64,000 bases of DNA from an uncultured Bacteroidales bacterium (GCA_902778935.1 CACYZT010000002.1:248001-312000), one strand, 5' to 3'. Counted from the stretch's first letter, positions 8,317 through 16,180 are shown. The notes: a model not told the origin generated them from the letters alone. A program made the numbers and translations.

Positions 8317-9537
8317 ATGGATTCTTCATTCATCATATCTCCGTTATCCTCAGAGTTTTCCGACGTGTGGTCGGAGCCGGAGTTGATATCATCCAAGGAG
8401 TATAATGCAATCTATGTTGCCACGCGTTTCGGACGCAGGTATATCTTAAAAGCTCTGGCAGAGCCCTATCGCGAGTCCACTCCGCACATTGAATTACTTC
8501 GGAAGGAGTTTTCTATCGGTGTCGGACTGGATCATCCGAATATCGTCCGGATATTGGACTTCGGACACATGGATTCCATCGGTTGGTACATCCAAATGGA
8601 GTATATAGATGGTATAACGCTGGATCAGTTTATTGAAACCAGACCTACCAAGTATGTGCGCAAACGCGTACTTGACCAACTATTGGATTCACTTGCTTTC
8701 TTGCACGAACGTCAGATTATCCACCGCGATATCAAACCGTCTAATATCATTATTACTCGAAACGGTTCTACGGTCAAACTAATTGATTTCGGAGTTTCCG
8801 ATACCGATGATTATGTGACGTTCAAACAGCCGGCGGGTTCGATGGCTTATATCGCGCCGGAGCAGTTGGCGGGCAAAGTGATAGATAATAGAGCAGATAT
8901 TTTTGCGGTGGGAAGGATTATGGAATTGCTCTTCCCGCATCGCTATAGAACTATTGCTCGTCGCTGCACACGTGAAGAACCTGCACGTCGGTATTCCTCG
9001 TGCGCACGTGTGTCGCGCGCAATACATAATATAGATCGCCTACGCGTGTGGCTTCCGCTGTCGGTTCTGGTAATATTCATTCCGTTAGTAGCAATATGGC
9101 AAACTTATGAAGCATACCGGAAAACCGAACAAATACATTCACAACAAGAAATCCAATTGTTTGCAAATATAGATTCGCTAATCGATTTGAATGACAAGCG
9201 TACTGCTGTCGTGGATTCGCTAAACCATGTGGTAGATTCGTTAGTAGAGCAGAATAACAAACCTACAGAAGAAGAGCAGATGCGGGCGTATGCTATCCGT
9301 GTCCATCGAAAGCGAGATGCGGCTATGCGTGAGGCGGTAAAGAGAGGCGAAATCAAGACAAGAAGGGGATTAAAAAATTGGAACAATGAGAGTTTGGATG
9401 AAGAGTTTAGTAAGGCTATGCTCTCTATACGTGACCCTTATATGAAGGAGAAATTCAGGGTAGCATATTTTGCCAATTATCTTCATACGCGTCATCCATT
9501 GTACGACTCACTCTACCAAGCATTACCACCGGAATAA
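8317..9537 (+). CDS. Hanks-type serine/threonine protein kinase, membrane anchored
   Basis: 406 residues. The kinase domain covers about 20-240, with the ATP lysine Lys45 in YILKAL, the catalytic loop HRDIKPSN (Asp138, Asn143), DFG (Asp157-Gly159) and an APE motif in IAPEQLAG. The N-lobe lacks a clear GxGxxG loop (SSKEYNAIYVAT instead), which is odd. A transmembrane helix lies at about 244-262 (LPLSVLVIFIPLVAIW). It is followed by a predicted coiled coil (about 270-310) and a basic C-terminal region, which would face the periplasm. No PASTA or other known sensor domain is seen. It stands at the left end of the accessory block and may regulate its products; that link is inferred from position only. 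Confidence 0.88.
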   Translation: MDSSFIISPLSSEFSDVWSEPELISSKEYNAIYVATRFGRRYILKALAEPYRESTPHIELLRKEFSIGVGLDHPNIVRILDFGHMDSIGWYIQMEYIDGITLDQFIETRPTKYVRKRVLDQLLDSLAFLHERQIIHRDIKPSNIIITRNGSTVKLIDFGVSDTDDYVTFKQPAGSMAYIAPEQLAGKVIDNRADIFAVGRIMELLFPHRYRTIARRCTREEPARRYSSCARVSRAIHNIDRLRVWLPLSVLVIFIPLVAIWQTYEAYRKTEQIHSQQEIQLFANIDSLIDLNDKRTAVVDSLNHVVDSLVEQNNKPTEEEQMRAYAIRVHRKRDAAMREAVKRGEIKTRRGLKNWNNESLDEEFSKAMLSIRDPYMKEKFRVAYFANYLHTRHPLYDSLYQALPPE

Positions 9538-9568
9538 ACAGGTAATATCATTAAAAAGAAGAATTATC

Positions 9569-10141
9569 ATGAATAAGAATGCACCCGAAGTTATCCAACT
9601 CCACAAGGATGTAGAAGCGCGTTTAGGAATGCGCCCGGCTACTCCTGCTGATTTTGAGACCCTCATTGCGCAAATCTGGTTGCATCTGCATGAGAATATC
9701 GCCCTCAGTACATTAGAGCGTCTATGGGGCTACGTGGATGGCGCCAATAATACCCGACTGTCCACACTCAACATCCTTTCCCGATATGTAGGTTCATGTA
9801 ATTGGGATGATTATACCAACCTTTTGAAAGAAAGTGAACATGGCAGTAGTAATCCGTTCATTGCAGAAGGTATCCATACAAAGGACTTGCAACCCGGGCA
9901 AAGCATAGAAGTGACTTGGTTGCCAAACCGCCGCTGTGTGTTCCGCTATTTGGGCGATATGCGTTTTGAGGTAGTCGAGTCGCAGAACTCCAAACTGAGT
10001 GTTGGAGCTACCTTCATCTCGACTTTCTTTCTCAAAGGCCAACCATTATATATTGACCAACTCATTCAGAATGCTCAACCTCCTGTATCTTATGTGGCCG
10101 GTAACAACGGTGGCCTTCAATCCGTCACCCTCCTGACGTAA
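9569..10141 (+). CDS. conserved hypothetical protein with small helical N-terminal domain
   Basis: 190 residues from ATG 9569; the frame is open upstream to 9470, but that part overlaps the kinase end. The N-terminal 75 residues (STLERLWGYV, RLSTLNILSRYVG, WDDYTNLL) resemble a small helical domain often seen at the start of uncharacterised Bacteroidales proteins. It may bind nucleic acid or protein; no catalytic motif is visible. The C-terminal half is beta-rich (VTWLPNRRCVFRYLGDMRFEVV). It follows the kinase by 31 bases and is probably in the same transcript, so it is a candidate kinase partner or substrate. Confidence 0.6.
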   Translation: MNKNAPEVIQLHKDVEARLGMRPATPADFETLIAQIWLHLHENIALSTLERLWGYVDGANNTRLSTLNILSRYVGSCNWDDYTNLLKESEHGSSNPFIAEGIHTKDLQPGQSIEVTWLPNRRCVFRYLGDMRFEVVESQNSKLSVGATFISTFFLKGQPLYIDQLIQNAQPPVSYVAGNNGGLQSVTLLT

Positions 10142-10154
10142 TAAGCAATAATCG

Positions 10155-10187
10155 TTTACTTCTTGGCCTCAAATAACAAGAAGTAAA
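10155..10187. repeat. perfect 11-bp palindromic hairpin, first of a pair
   Basis: TTTACTTCTTG (10155-10165) and its exact reverse complement CAAGAAGTAAA (10177-10187) with an 11-base loop. It sits just after the stop of the gene at 9569. No T run follows, so it is not a classical terminator. Confidence 0.7.
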
Positions 10188-10191
10188 AAGT

Positions 10192-10220
10192 AATAATCGT
10201 TTATTTCTCAAAAGAAATAA
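10192..10220. repeat. second palindrome, direct relative of the first
   Basis: TTATTTCT (10201-10208), loop CAAA, AGAAATAA (10213-10220). Its left flank AATAATCGTTTA repeats the left flank of the first palindrome, so the two units are diverged direct repeats of one palindromic element. Confidence 0.65.
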
Positions 10221-10251
10221 TAAGAACTTCTTCTATTCCAAAAAATTGTTA

Positions 10252-10303
10252 TACCTTTGCACCCGCAAAGCGGTACATACCGAGAAAAGTGTGGTGCAAA
10301 GGT
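10252..10303. repeat. inverted repeat ACCTTTGCACC / GGTGCAAAGGT around a promoter -7 box
   Basis: An 11-bp arm at 10253-10263 is repeated inverted and without mismatch at 10293-10303. The left arm contains TACCTTTG (10252-10259), a perfect -7 box, but there is no good -33 box 20 bp upstream. Either this is an RNA stem in a transcript starting nearby, or the inverted pair is a protein-binding site. Confidence 0.5.
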
Positions 10304-10352
10304 TTATTTTTCGTCAAAAAATAGACAAAAAAGAAATTTTTCTTTCAAAAGA

Positions 10353-10384
10353 TTTGTATATGTTGGAAAAATTTTATACTTTTG
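10353..10384 (+). promoter_or_regulatory. promoter of the structured RNA / accessory operon
   Basis: TTTG (10353-10356), 20 bases, TACTTTTG (10377-10384). Predicted start near 10390, upstream of the rod-shaped RNA at 10456-10572. Confidence 0.75.
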
Positions 10385-10389
10385 CAGAC

Positions 10390-10580
10390 GATTAGCAGCG
10401 GCTAATTGTTTCGCGCACGCGAACATAACATATTTTTACTGACGAACCAATCATCTATGCAATAAGTCTGGCAGCTTATAAACAACGAATAAGATTGGCA
10501 AGCGTCAGTGCATACTTCGGTATGTACTGCTTTTGCTTTTTTATTCGTGGGTTATGCCAGACACCCTGCATAGAAAAAGC
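10390..10580 (+). ncRNA. structured RNA candidate, 6S-like rod with UUCG-capped hairpin
   Basis: The transcript predicted from 10390 has no good coding frame but strong nested pairing. TATGCA (10456-10461) pairs with TGCATA (10567-10572), GTCTGGCA (10466-10473) with TGCCAGAC (10555-10562), and ACGAATAA (10485-10492) with TTATTCGT (10541-10548). An inner hairpin AGTGCATAC-TTCG-GTATGTACT (10507-10528) caps it. Two small hairpins precede it (TTAGC/GCTAA and TTCGCG/CGCGAA). A single long rod with a large internal bubble is the shape of 6S RNA. The 3' strand of the bubble, TACTGCTTTTGC, resembles the -7 promoter box, as expected of an open-complex mimic. Identity with the 6S-Flavo family is a guess. 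It could instead be the leader of the gene at 10620. Confidence 0.6.
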
Positions 10581-10619
10581 ATAAGCAGTATTTTTTTGTA
10601 TATCAACGTAATTAGTATC

Positions 10620-10913
10620 ATGAAGAAGATTATTTTTATCATTGTATTAAATATCCTATTCTTAGGTATTTGTGTGGCTGATATGTCCATCGGCAGATGT
10701 CAGTTCTATGGGCAGATGCCGCCTCATAGTATGAGCATCGGCTCAACGGTTGTGTATTACCATGAGATGAGTTCTTCCTCCACCATGCGCGGTCAGACAG
10801 AGTATAAACAATGCACCGGCGATGTATGGGTAATCTACCGATCCGCGTCAGATGCCCAACGCCTGCAGTTCCAAACGACGAATGGATCTGTACAAACATG
10901 TTATGATTATTAA
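10620..10913 (+). CDS. small secreted protein, unknown function
   Basis: 97 residues from ATG 10620. The frame extends upstream to 10533, but that part overlaps the structured RNA. An N-terminal signal peptide (KKIIFIIVLNILFLGICVA) is clear. The mature part of about 77 residues is Ser/Tyr/Gln-rich (HEMSSSSTMRGQTEYKQC) and has three Cys. I recognise no family. It is the first coding gene of the operon that continues to 16180, with 13 bases to the next gene. Confidence 0.6.
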   Translation: MKKIIFIIVLNILFLGICVADMSIGRCQFYGQMPPHSMSIGSTVVYYHEMSSSSTMRGQTEYKQCTGDVWVIYRSASDAQRLQFQTTNGSVQTCYDY

Positions 10914-10926
10914 CGAACTATAGAAT

Positions 10927-11975
10927 ATGGCACTAATTGATGTAATTGCTATCGAAGCGAATGACCAAGAATTGGTATCAAAATTCCCTTCAGACAATCT
11001 GCGATTAGGTTCGCAATTAGTTGTGCATCCTGCGCAAACGGCTTTCTTTGTATATGGCGGTAAAATTTGTGATGAATTTACCGCAGGCACATATACGCTC
11101 AAAAACGAAGAACTGCCGATATTAAATAAACTGGTCAATCTTCCATTTGGTAGTGATTCTCCCTTCAAAGCGGAGGTCTGGTTCATTAACCAATTGCACA
11201 AACTGGATATTAAATGGGGCACTACGCAGCCTATGCAATTGGAAGATCCGCGATACAATATCATTGTTCCCGTACGCGCATATGGCCAATATGGTATCAG
11301 AGTCTCTACTCCGCGTGCATTCCTTGAGACATTAGTCGGCAACTTGACTTCTTTCTCGACCCTGCATTCATTGCACAAAAGATAACTACAGACAAGATTT
11401 CCATATTGGATATTAACGCACAATTGGTAGAGATGTCTGCTTATTGCCAGCAGCAACTCAATCAAAGTATTGGCAATTATGGAATAGAGTTGGTGGACTT
11501 TACTATCATGTCTATCAACGTACCAGAGGAAGATCCAAGTATCCAGCGTCTCAAAAATGCCAAAGATCTTGCTGCACGTTTAAAGGTTACCGGCAAAGAT
11601 GTCTATCAGATGGAACGTAGTTTCGATGTGTTGGAAACAGCAGCCGGCAATACAGGCTCAGGAGGTCAAATGATGGCGATGGGAGCAGGTCTCGGCGCAG
11701 GAGTGGGAGTCGGTTCCACTATTGGCAGTATGGCAGGACAAATGATTAATACCAATCCAATTGCTCCGCCACCTATTGCCAGCTATTATCTCTACATCAA
11801 TGGTCAGCAGTTGCCAAATCAATCAGTCGAGATGATAACAGCCCTGTTGCAACAAGGCACTATCAATGCTGAAACACTGGTATGGAAAGCTGGAATGGCG
11901 AATTGGCTCCCACTATCTCAAGTGCCGGAATTGGCTAACTTGATTCAGCAAACGCCTCCTCCTGTAAAACCTTAA
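10927..11975 (+). pseudogene. SPFH-domain protein with C-terminal GYF_2 domain (YdjI type), split by a frameshift
   Basis: Two adjoining frames encode one protein. The first (10927-11385) is the SPFH N-half (GSQLVVHPAQTAFFVYGGK, GTYTLKNEELPIL) of the virion-core/YdjI type. The second, in the -1 frame and open from before 11406 to 11975, carries KITTDKISILDINAQLVEMS, a Gly-rich linker and a C-terminal GYF_2 domain (YYLYINGQQLPNQSVEM, LVWKAGMANWLPLSQVPEL). Restoring one T in CTTTCTCGAC (about 11351-11357) would give SFFDPAFIAQKITTDK and a single product of about 350 residues. SPFH proteins form membrane-associated scaffolds. In Bacillus the YdjI relative works with zinc-ribbon and membrane partners in envelope stress, as the neighbours here suggest. 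The break may be a real mutation or a sequence error; no slippery site is visible. Confidence 0.75.
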
Positions 11976-11988
11976 AAACTATATCATT

Positions 11989-12336
11989 ATGAAAAAAATG
12001 ATTCTTATAATTGGCAGTTTAGCATTAGTACTCAATGTGCTACTTGGCTTATTGCTATCACGGTATAACTATTTTAACATGGGTGTTAACTGCGGAGTTA
12101 TCGCACTTAATACAGCCTTGTTGTTAAGTCTCTATTGGCTCAATATGCGTGAAGCTTTCCGCATATCCTTCAGCTTCTTATTCTCTTTTCTTGCAGTATT
12201 AGAAATCATTCTTGGATGCCTAATGCCACAGAAATTACAAGATAATGGTTGTCTTATTGTAACGGTAGTGCTATTATTTATTGAAACAACCCTGATGGTT
12301 ATAACTAACATATTGTCTAACAAAATTAAAAAGTAA
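11989..12336 (+). CDS. small integral membrane protein, unknown function
   Basis: 115 residues with four predicted transmembrane helices: about 4-22, 33-50, 60-80 and 86-107. Loops are short and the tail is basic (NKIKK). No family is recognised. It lies 13 bases after the SPFH gene and 4 bases before the next, consistent with one operon. It may be the membrane partner of the SPFH scaffold, by position only. Confidence 0.65.
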   Translation: MKKMILIIGSLALVLNVLLGLLLSRYNYFNMGVNCGVIALNTALLLSLYWLNMREAFRISFSFLFSFLAVLEIILGCLMPQKLQDNGCLIVTVVLLFIETTLMVITNILSNKIKK

Positions 12337-12340
12337 GATT

Positions 12341-12568
12341 ATGGAAGATTACAAAAAATTGGTAAAAAGTAATGCCCTGTTTAAATTGAACGCACTTATT
12401 CGTCAGTTTCATTTTGATTATACCTGCATTCGAAAGTTTCTTATAGAGAGAAAAGATGAGTATTTTACGAATGAAGAAGCGAATGAAATTTCTATTACCG
12501 TTAATGGAATCATCAATTCGCAGGAAAGGTTTGAAATGTATTGCCGAGATCAAGGATTAATGCAATAA
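12341..12568 (+). CDS. 75-residue helical protein, unknown function
   Basis: A small, charged, probably all-helical protein (MEDYKKLVKSNALFKLNAL, FHFDYTCIRKFLIERKDEYF). There is no signal peptide or membrane segment, and no motif that I recognise. Spacing of 4 and 8 bases to its neighbours supports it as a real operon member. Confidence 0.55.
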   Translation: MEDYKKLVKSNALFKLNALIRQFHFDYTCIRKFLIERKDEYFTNEEANEISITVNGIINSQERFEMYCRDQGLMQ

Positions 12569-12576
12569 ATTAAGCA

Positions 12577-13197
12577 ATGACCTGTCCTAATTGCGGAGCA
12601 GAAATGGAGCGGCATGCCTTTACGCATGTCTGCTCTTTCTGCGGCAGTATTTCTGTCGCAGAAAGAGTTATGCCAGTTGAAAAGGACTCCAAAGATGCTA
12701 CACAAGTTTACAAATACATTAAAAGGAATCTGTCGGCTATTCAACAAAACCCACACGTGGATATTAAGGTTTTTGGCGATGCGTTCGAATGTATTTCAAA
12801 CAAACCTTTCCATCCCAACGATGGACATTTTACCTTGGTTAAGACACTATCTTTCTGGTGGTATGCAAAGATTTCCAAACAGGGAATAAACATTGCCTTA
12901 TTGGCTACAATGCCCCATAGTGCAGAAAGAAATTACATTTGTTTCAAGGTCAAACAAGATGTTATTACCTGTAGTCAATCAGGAGAAAAATTAGGGAAGC
13001 GATGTTTTCCATTAACTTTGACCGATTTTGACCTGCTATGTGGCACTAACGATATACAGATAGATTCGAACATATCAGATCAAATGTATTCTGCAAATTA
13101 TGCGGAATTTACGACATATACACGCAGATTCTACAATGTTATTTTAGATATGTCAAAATATCGTTATTCAATTGAAATCAAATTATTAACTGATTAA
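12577..13197 (+). CDS. zinc-ribbon protein, unknown function
   Basis: 206 residues. The N-terminus has a four-cysteine zinc ribbon, CPNCGAEM then CSFCGS, with the second pair about residues 19-22. The remaining 170 residues are a mixed alpha/beta domain with no recognised family. No membrane segment is visible. Zinc ribbons next to SPFH/GYF_2 proteins recur in bacterial envelope-stress gene sets, so it is probably a cytoplasmic partner. That is inference from context. Confidence 0.6.
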   Translation: MTCPNCGAEMERHAFTHVCSFCGSISVAERVMPVEKDSKDATQVYKYIKRNLSAIQQNPHVDIKVFGDAFECISNKPFHPNDGHFTLVKTLSFWWYAKISKQGINIALLATMPHSAERNYICFKVKQDVITCSQSGEKLGKRCFPLTLTDFDLLCGTNDIQIDSNISDQMYSANYAEFTTYTRRFYNVILDMSKYRYSIEIKLLTD

Positions 13198-13208
13198 AAT
13201 TCAATATT

Positions 13209-13949
13209 ATGGAATCGTACAGTGAACAAAACGACATTCACGCTCAATCTGTTGGCGGTTGGCTTGTGAAGAACGAAAAGAAAATTTACATTTTTCTGGT
13301 TATTGTCGCACTATTGTTTCCTTTGGGAATTTTTTTGCGCACACCGAAATGGGAAGTACAAAATGGAGTTCTAACCATCTCTCCCCGTTTATTTCATGCA
13401 AAAATGAAAGATTACAAGGATTTTGGAGATGCTCCATGGTATCCTCAAAAAGAGACAATAAGGGCAATTGTTATCAAAAATGGAGTGAAAAATATTGGCA
13501 GGCTAGCCTTTGATGGGTGCGACAATGTAACATCTGTTTCCATTCCTAATAGTGTAACAAGCATTGGATGGTCAGCTTTTTGCGTATGCGAAAGTCTCAC
13601 TTCTATTGATATCCCTCAAAATGTTACCAATATAGGGGGATGTGCCTTCGCTGGTTGCAAAGAATTGCAATCTATTTCAATCCCCAATAACGTAACAAGT
13701 ATTGGGGAGAGGGCTTTTAACTATTGCCTTCGTCTCACTTCACTTACAATTCCTAGTAGCGTTACATGTATAGAAGAAGGAACATTCTGTGGATGCCGCA
13801 GTTTGGCTTCTCTTACGATACCCAATAGTGTAAAAAAGATTAGCGAGTACGAAGTTTTCACAGAATGTTATTCGCTTTCTTTGCGAATTCCCAAAAGATT
13901 TAGAGGGAAACTAGATTTGTCAGATTGTAAAAGTGTCACATATTATTGA
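13209..13949 (+). CDS. membrane-anchored BspA-type leucine-rich repeat protein
   Basis: 246 residues. A transmembrane helix lies at about 28-45 (IFLVIVALLFPLGIFL). It is followed by at least five 23-residue LRR_5 repeats of the form SLTSIDIPQNVTNIGGCAFAGC, each with the SIPNSVTSIG-AF-C pattern. BspA repeats build extended solenoids used in surface adhesion and protein binding in Bacteroidales. With no cleavable signal peptide, the repeats would sit in the periplasm behind an inner-membrane anchor, not on the cell surface. The repeats are rich in Cys (one per repeat). Confidence 0.8.
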   Translation: MESYSEQNDIHAQSVGGWLVKNEKKIYIFLVIVALLFPLGIFLRTPKWEVQNGVLTISPRLFHAKMKDYKDFGDAPWYPQKETIRAIVIKNGVKNIGRLAFDGCDNVTSVSIPNSVTSIGWSAFCVCESLTSIDIPQNVTNIGGCAFAGCKELQSISIPNNVTSIGERAFNYCLRLTSLTIPSSVTCIEEGTFCGCRSLASLTIPNSVKKISEYEVFTECYSLSLRIPKRFRGKLDLSDCKSVTYY

Positions 13950-14000
13950 TGCAAAAGTATAGTTAACTAATAAATTACTAACAAATTATAACTTCCTATT

Positions 14001-14966
14001 ATGGATTCAACAACAAAATTGAACGATTTCGTTCGACAAAACAGCGACAAATTCTCAGGACAAACGCTCACGAGGACTTGGTCTAATGGTCCTATTCGTT
14101 TGTGTCATCAAAGTTCCGAAGGAGGTGATGTAATCTTTTTATATTTAAAATATTCTCGCTTGGGAAGTCCTCAATTTGGAGGTGCTCCTAAACAACCCGG
14201 TTTAGACAAGGGGGAATTATTTATCTTGCTGAATGGGAATAAAAGATATTCATTGCAGCCTCATGTACTTCAACCTCCTTCATGTGAAAAAGATGAACAG
14301 TATTTTAATTCTGTAGGTCTTGTTGTTGAAATTACATGGACAGAATGTATAGCGTATGAGTTATCAAAAGATATTTTGTATGAGATGGTTAACGCTACTA
14401 ATATTGAGCTAAAGATAACAGGCGATTCTGTTTCTGAGGTTCTTGAAGAGCATAAAGATCAAATCTCATTCATTATGATGGCAAAAGCTCTTTATAATGC
14501 CGTGTTTGACAATTCTATGTTTCTTGAAGATCTACAAAAAGAACAAAAGCGTGTAGATGGTGCAAGCAAAATTCTAAAAGAATGGGACGAATTAAAGGAT
14601 CTCTGCGAAAAAAATCGTTATAAAATGGGGGCTTTCTATGGGAAGGAAGATTGTAGTTTTGATACTTCGGCCGAAGAAATCATTCATAAGTTTGGCGATT
14701 ACAAGGCAGAATTATATAAACAACTAAATTATTGTATTCCTTTATACAAGAAATTGCATTCTCATATTTATGAATTTAACACTAATTTCCCGAATGAAAA
14801 CATCTCTGTTGAACACGGCGCAGGTAGCGAAGAAACAATAGGACAGTTTATCAAAACATTAGAAGCAGTTCGTAATCAGGTAAGTTTTTCTGTTGTCACT
14901 AAAAGAATTCTCATAGTCACATTGATTGTAGTCATATTCATTATTTTATATCTGCTGTTTAGTTAA
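14001..14966 (+). CDS. tail-anchored coiled-coil protein, unknown function
   Basis: 321 residues. The N-terminal 130 residues look beta-rich (GDVIFLYLKYSRLGSPQFGG, LFILLNGNKRYSL). The middle (about 150-290) is helical and charged, with coiled-coil character (EDLQKEQKRVDGASKILKEW). A single C-terminal transmembrane helix at about 302-320 (ILIVTLIVVIFIILYLLF) makes it a tail-anchored protein with a cytoplasmic body. No family is recognised. It follows the LRR gene by 51 bases. Confidence 0.6.
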   Translation: MDSTTKLNDFVRQNSDKFSGQTLTRTWSNGPIRLCHQSSEGGDVIFLYLKYSRLGSPQFGGAPKQPGLDKGELFILLNGNKRYSLQPHVLQPPSCEKDEQYFNSVGLVVEITWTECIAYELSKDILYEMVNATNIELKITGDSVSEVLEEHKDQISFIMMAKALYNAVFDNSMFLEDLQKEQKRVDGASKILKEWDELKDLCEKNRYKMGAFYGKEDCSFDTSAEEIIHKFGDYKAELYKQLNYCIPLYKKLHSHIYEFNTNFPNENISVEHGAGSEETIGQFIKTLEAVRNQVSFSVVTKRILIVTLIVVIFIILYLLFS

Positions 14967-14990
14967 AGTTTTCACTGACAAACATAATAC

Positions 14991-15317
14991 ATGAACCAAG
15001 TAGAGGTACATATTTGTGTTGGTGAAGATAAATGCTTTCATTACTATGGCATTGGAACGCAGCAGGGAAATGATTGCGAGACAAACACTTTTGAGGTGTC
15101 TATAGATTCCGGTTTGCCTAATGAGATGTCAATCACTATTGGCATGTGGGAAAGTCTGGAACCAAAGTCATTTCAACGAGCAATGATTATTCATGGCGAT
15201 TGGACATTGGAAGGTAAACTGGAATCTGTGGAAAATATCTCTCCTCAAGAAACACACTATCATTGTAGAAATACCTTGTTCCCATTTACGATCGCAGTAA
15301 AAAATCTTATCTTATAG
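14991..15317 (+). CDS. 108-residue beta-rich protein, unknown function
   Basis: Small soluble protein, predicted mostly beta (VEVHICVGEDKCFHYYGIG, NEMSITIGMWESL), with no signal peptide or membrane segment. Part of its pattern recalls the N-terminal domain of the preceding gene, so the two could share a fold; this is a visual impression only. It lies 24 bases after that gene and 11 bases before the next. Confidence 0.5.
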   Translation: MNQVEVHICVGEDKCFHYYGIGTQQGNDCETNTFEVSIDSGLPNEMSITIGMWESLEPKSFQRAMIIHGDWTLEGKLESVENISPQETHYHCRNTLFPFTIAVKNLIL

Positions 15318-15328
15318 AATATACAAGT

Positions 15329-15532
15329 ATGGCAGCACTTTGGGTTATATTATTTATCATTGGAGTCCCAATTGTCGTAGTCTTTTGGGTTGTGGTTGCT
15401 TTGATTATTGCCTTGATTCACGATAATAAAAAAAGCAGCAAGCATTCTCATATTGATAGTTCGACGAATTCCAACAAATCATCTAAAGGCCGTAAACGAA
15501 GCGCTAAACAAACCATCATGAAGTTAAGATAA
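15329..15532 (+). CDS. small single-span membrane protein
   Basis: 67 residues. One long transmembrane helix (about 3-30, LWVILFIIGVPIVVVFWVVV) is followed by a Ser/Lys/Asn-rich basic tail (SSKGRKRSAKQ), which should be cytoplasmic. No family is recognised. It is embedded in the operon with 11 and 17 bases to its neighbours. Confidence 0.5.
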   Translation: MAALWVILFIIGVPIVVVFWVVVALIIALIHDNKKSSKHSHIDSSTNSNKSSKGRKRSAKQTIMKLR

Positions 15533-15549
15533 TCTAAAATTAAATACCT

Positions 15550-15822
15550 ATGGAACTGGAAGAATTAGAAAACAACCAAGAAATTCGTGATAATTTTGAA
15601 GCGGTGTTATCGTTCATAGCAGGAGCGTATGATAGTTTAAATATGGCACTATACCACCTAAACGAATTGGCTAACCTTGACCCAGAAGATGAAACTTACC
15701 AAAAAGCTATCACTTTTATTAAACCGCTTATGAAAGAATACAAGAAAATGTTTGATTTAGATTTAGATGGTGACGGATTGGGTTGGACGGTATTAGAAGA
15801 CCCATACATTAAACATGACTAA
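15550..15822 (+). CDS. acidic 90-residue protein with EF-hand-like loop
   Basis: Acidic and helical (MELEELENNQEIRDNFEAVL). Near the C-terminus it has DLDLDGDGLGW, which resembles a calcium-binding DxDxDG loop of the EF-hand or dockerin type. No partner helix pair for a full EF-hand is obvious. There is no signal peptide. It lies in the same operon, 16 bases before the repeat protein. Confidence 0.5.
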   Translation: MELEELENNQEIRDNFEAVLSFIAGAYDSLNMALYHLNELANLDPEDETYQKAITFIKPLMKEYKKMFDLDLDGDGLGWTVLEDPYIKHD

Positions 15823-15838
15823 ATAATTAACGCAGTTA

Positions 15839-16180
15839 GTGGCAAACGACAAACCGGATTATAGCGACTGGAAGCGATGGTGTTTCATCCGTAGAGGTAA
15901 CACGGATATGTCTCCTATCGTAGCGACCATCGACATCGACGGCTTCATCCATGCCGGCAATACGGACATGGGGCCTATCATTGCCACTATAGACTATGAC
16001 GGATTTGTTCACCGGGGTAATACAGACATGGGGCCTATCATCTATTGCATCGACTGGCCGTTCATCCGAAGAGGCAACACAGACATGTCACCTATCGCCT
16101 ATACAGTGGATATTGACGGGTTTATCCACCTCGGTAATACCGATATGGGGCCTATCATTTACACCCTATCTGATATGTAA
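15839..16180 (+). CDS. tandem-repeat protein with five GNTDM-PI repeats
   Basis: 113 residues starting with GTG at 15839 (an ATG is absent in the right place). After a 20-residue lead (ANDKPDYSDWKRWCFIRR) it consists of five copies of a unit near 20 residues: GNTDMSPIVATIDIDGFIHA, GNTDMGPIIATIDYDGFVHR and three more, the fourth and fifth slightly diverged. The period suggests a small all-beta repeat fold, such as a solenoid or part of a propeller. I know no family with this repeat. It is the last gene of the accessory operon. No clear terminator follows. Confidence 0.65.
   Translation: MANDKPDYSDWKRWCFIRRGNTDMSPIVATIDIDGFIHAGNTDMGPIIATIDYDGFVHRGNTDMGPIIYCIDWPFIRRGNTDMSPIAYTVDIDGFIHLGNTDMGPIIYTLSDM

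Noticed and set aside
10257..10442. 61-codon open frame across the intergenic region before the structured RNA
   Set aside because: It spans a promoter and the inverted repeat, begins at a non-ATG codon in the -7 box and has no protein-like character.
10456..10572. Structured RNA considered as SRP RNA, tmRNA or a tRNA
   Set aside because: It lacks the SRP domain IV loop, the tmRNA tag region and any T-arm GTTCRA motif.
11351..11385. SPFH frameshift considered as programmed -1 frameshifting
   Set aside because: No slippery heptamer of the X-XXY-YYZ type and no downstream pseudoknot were seen; a one-base loss explains it more simply.
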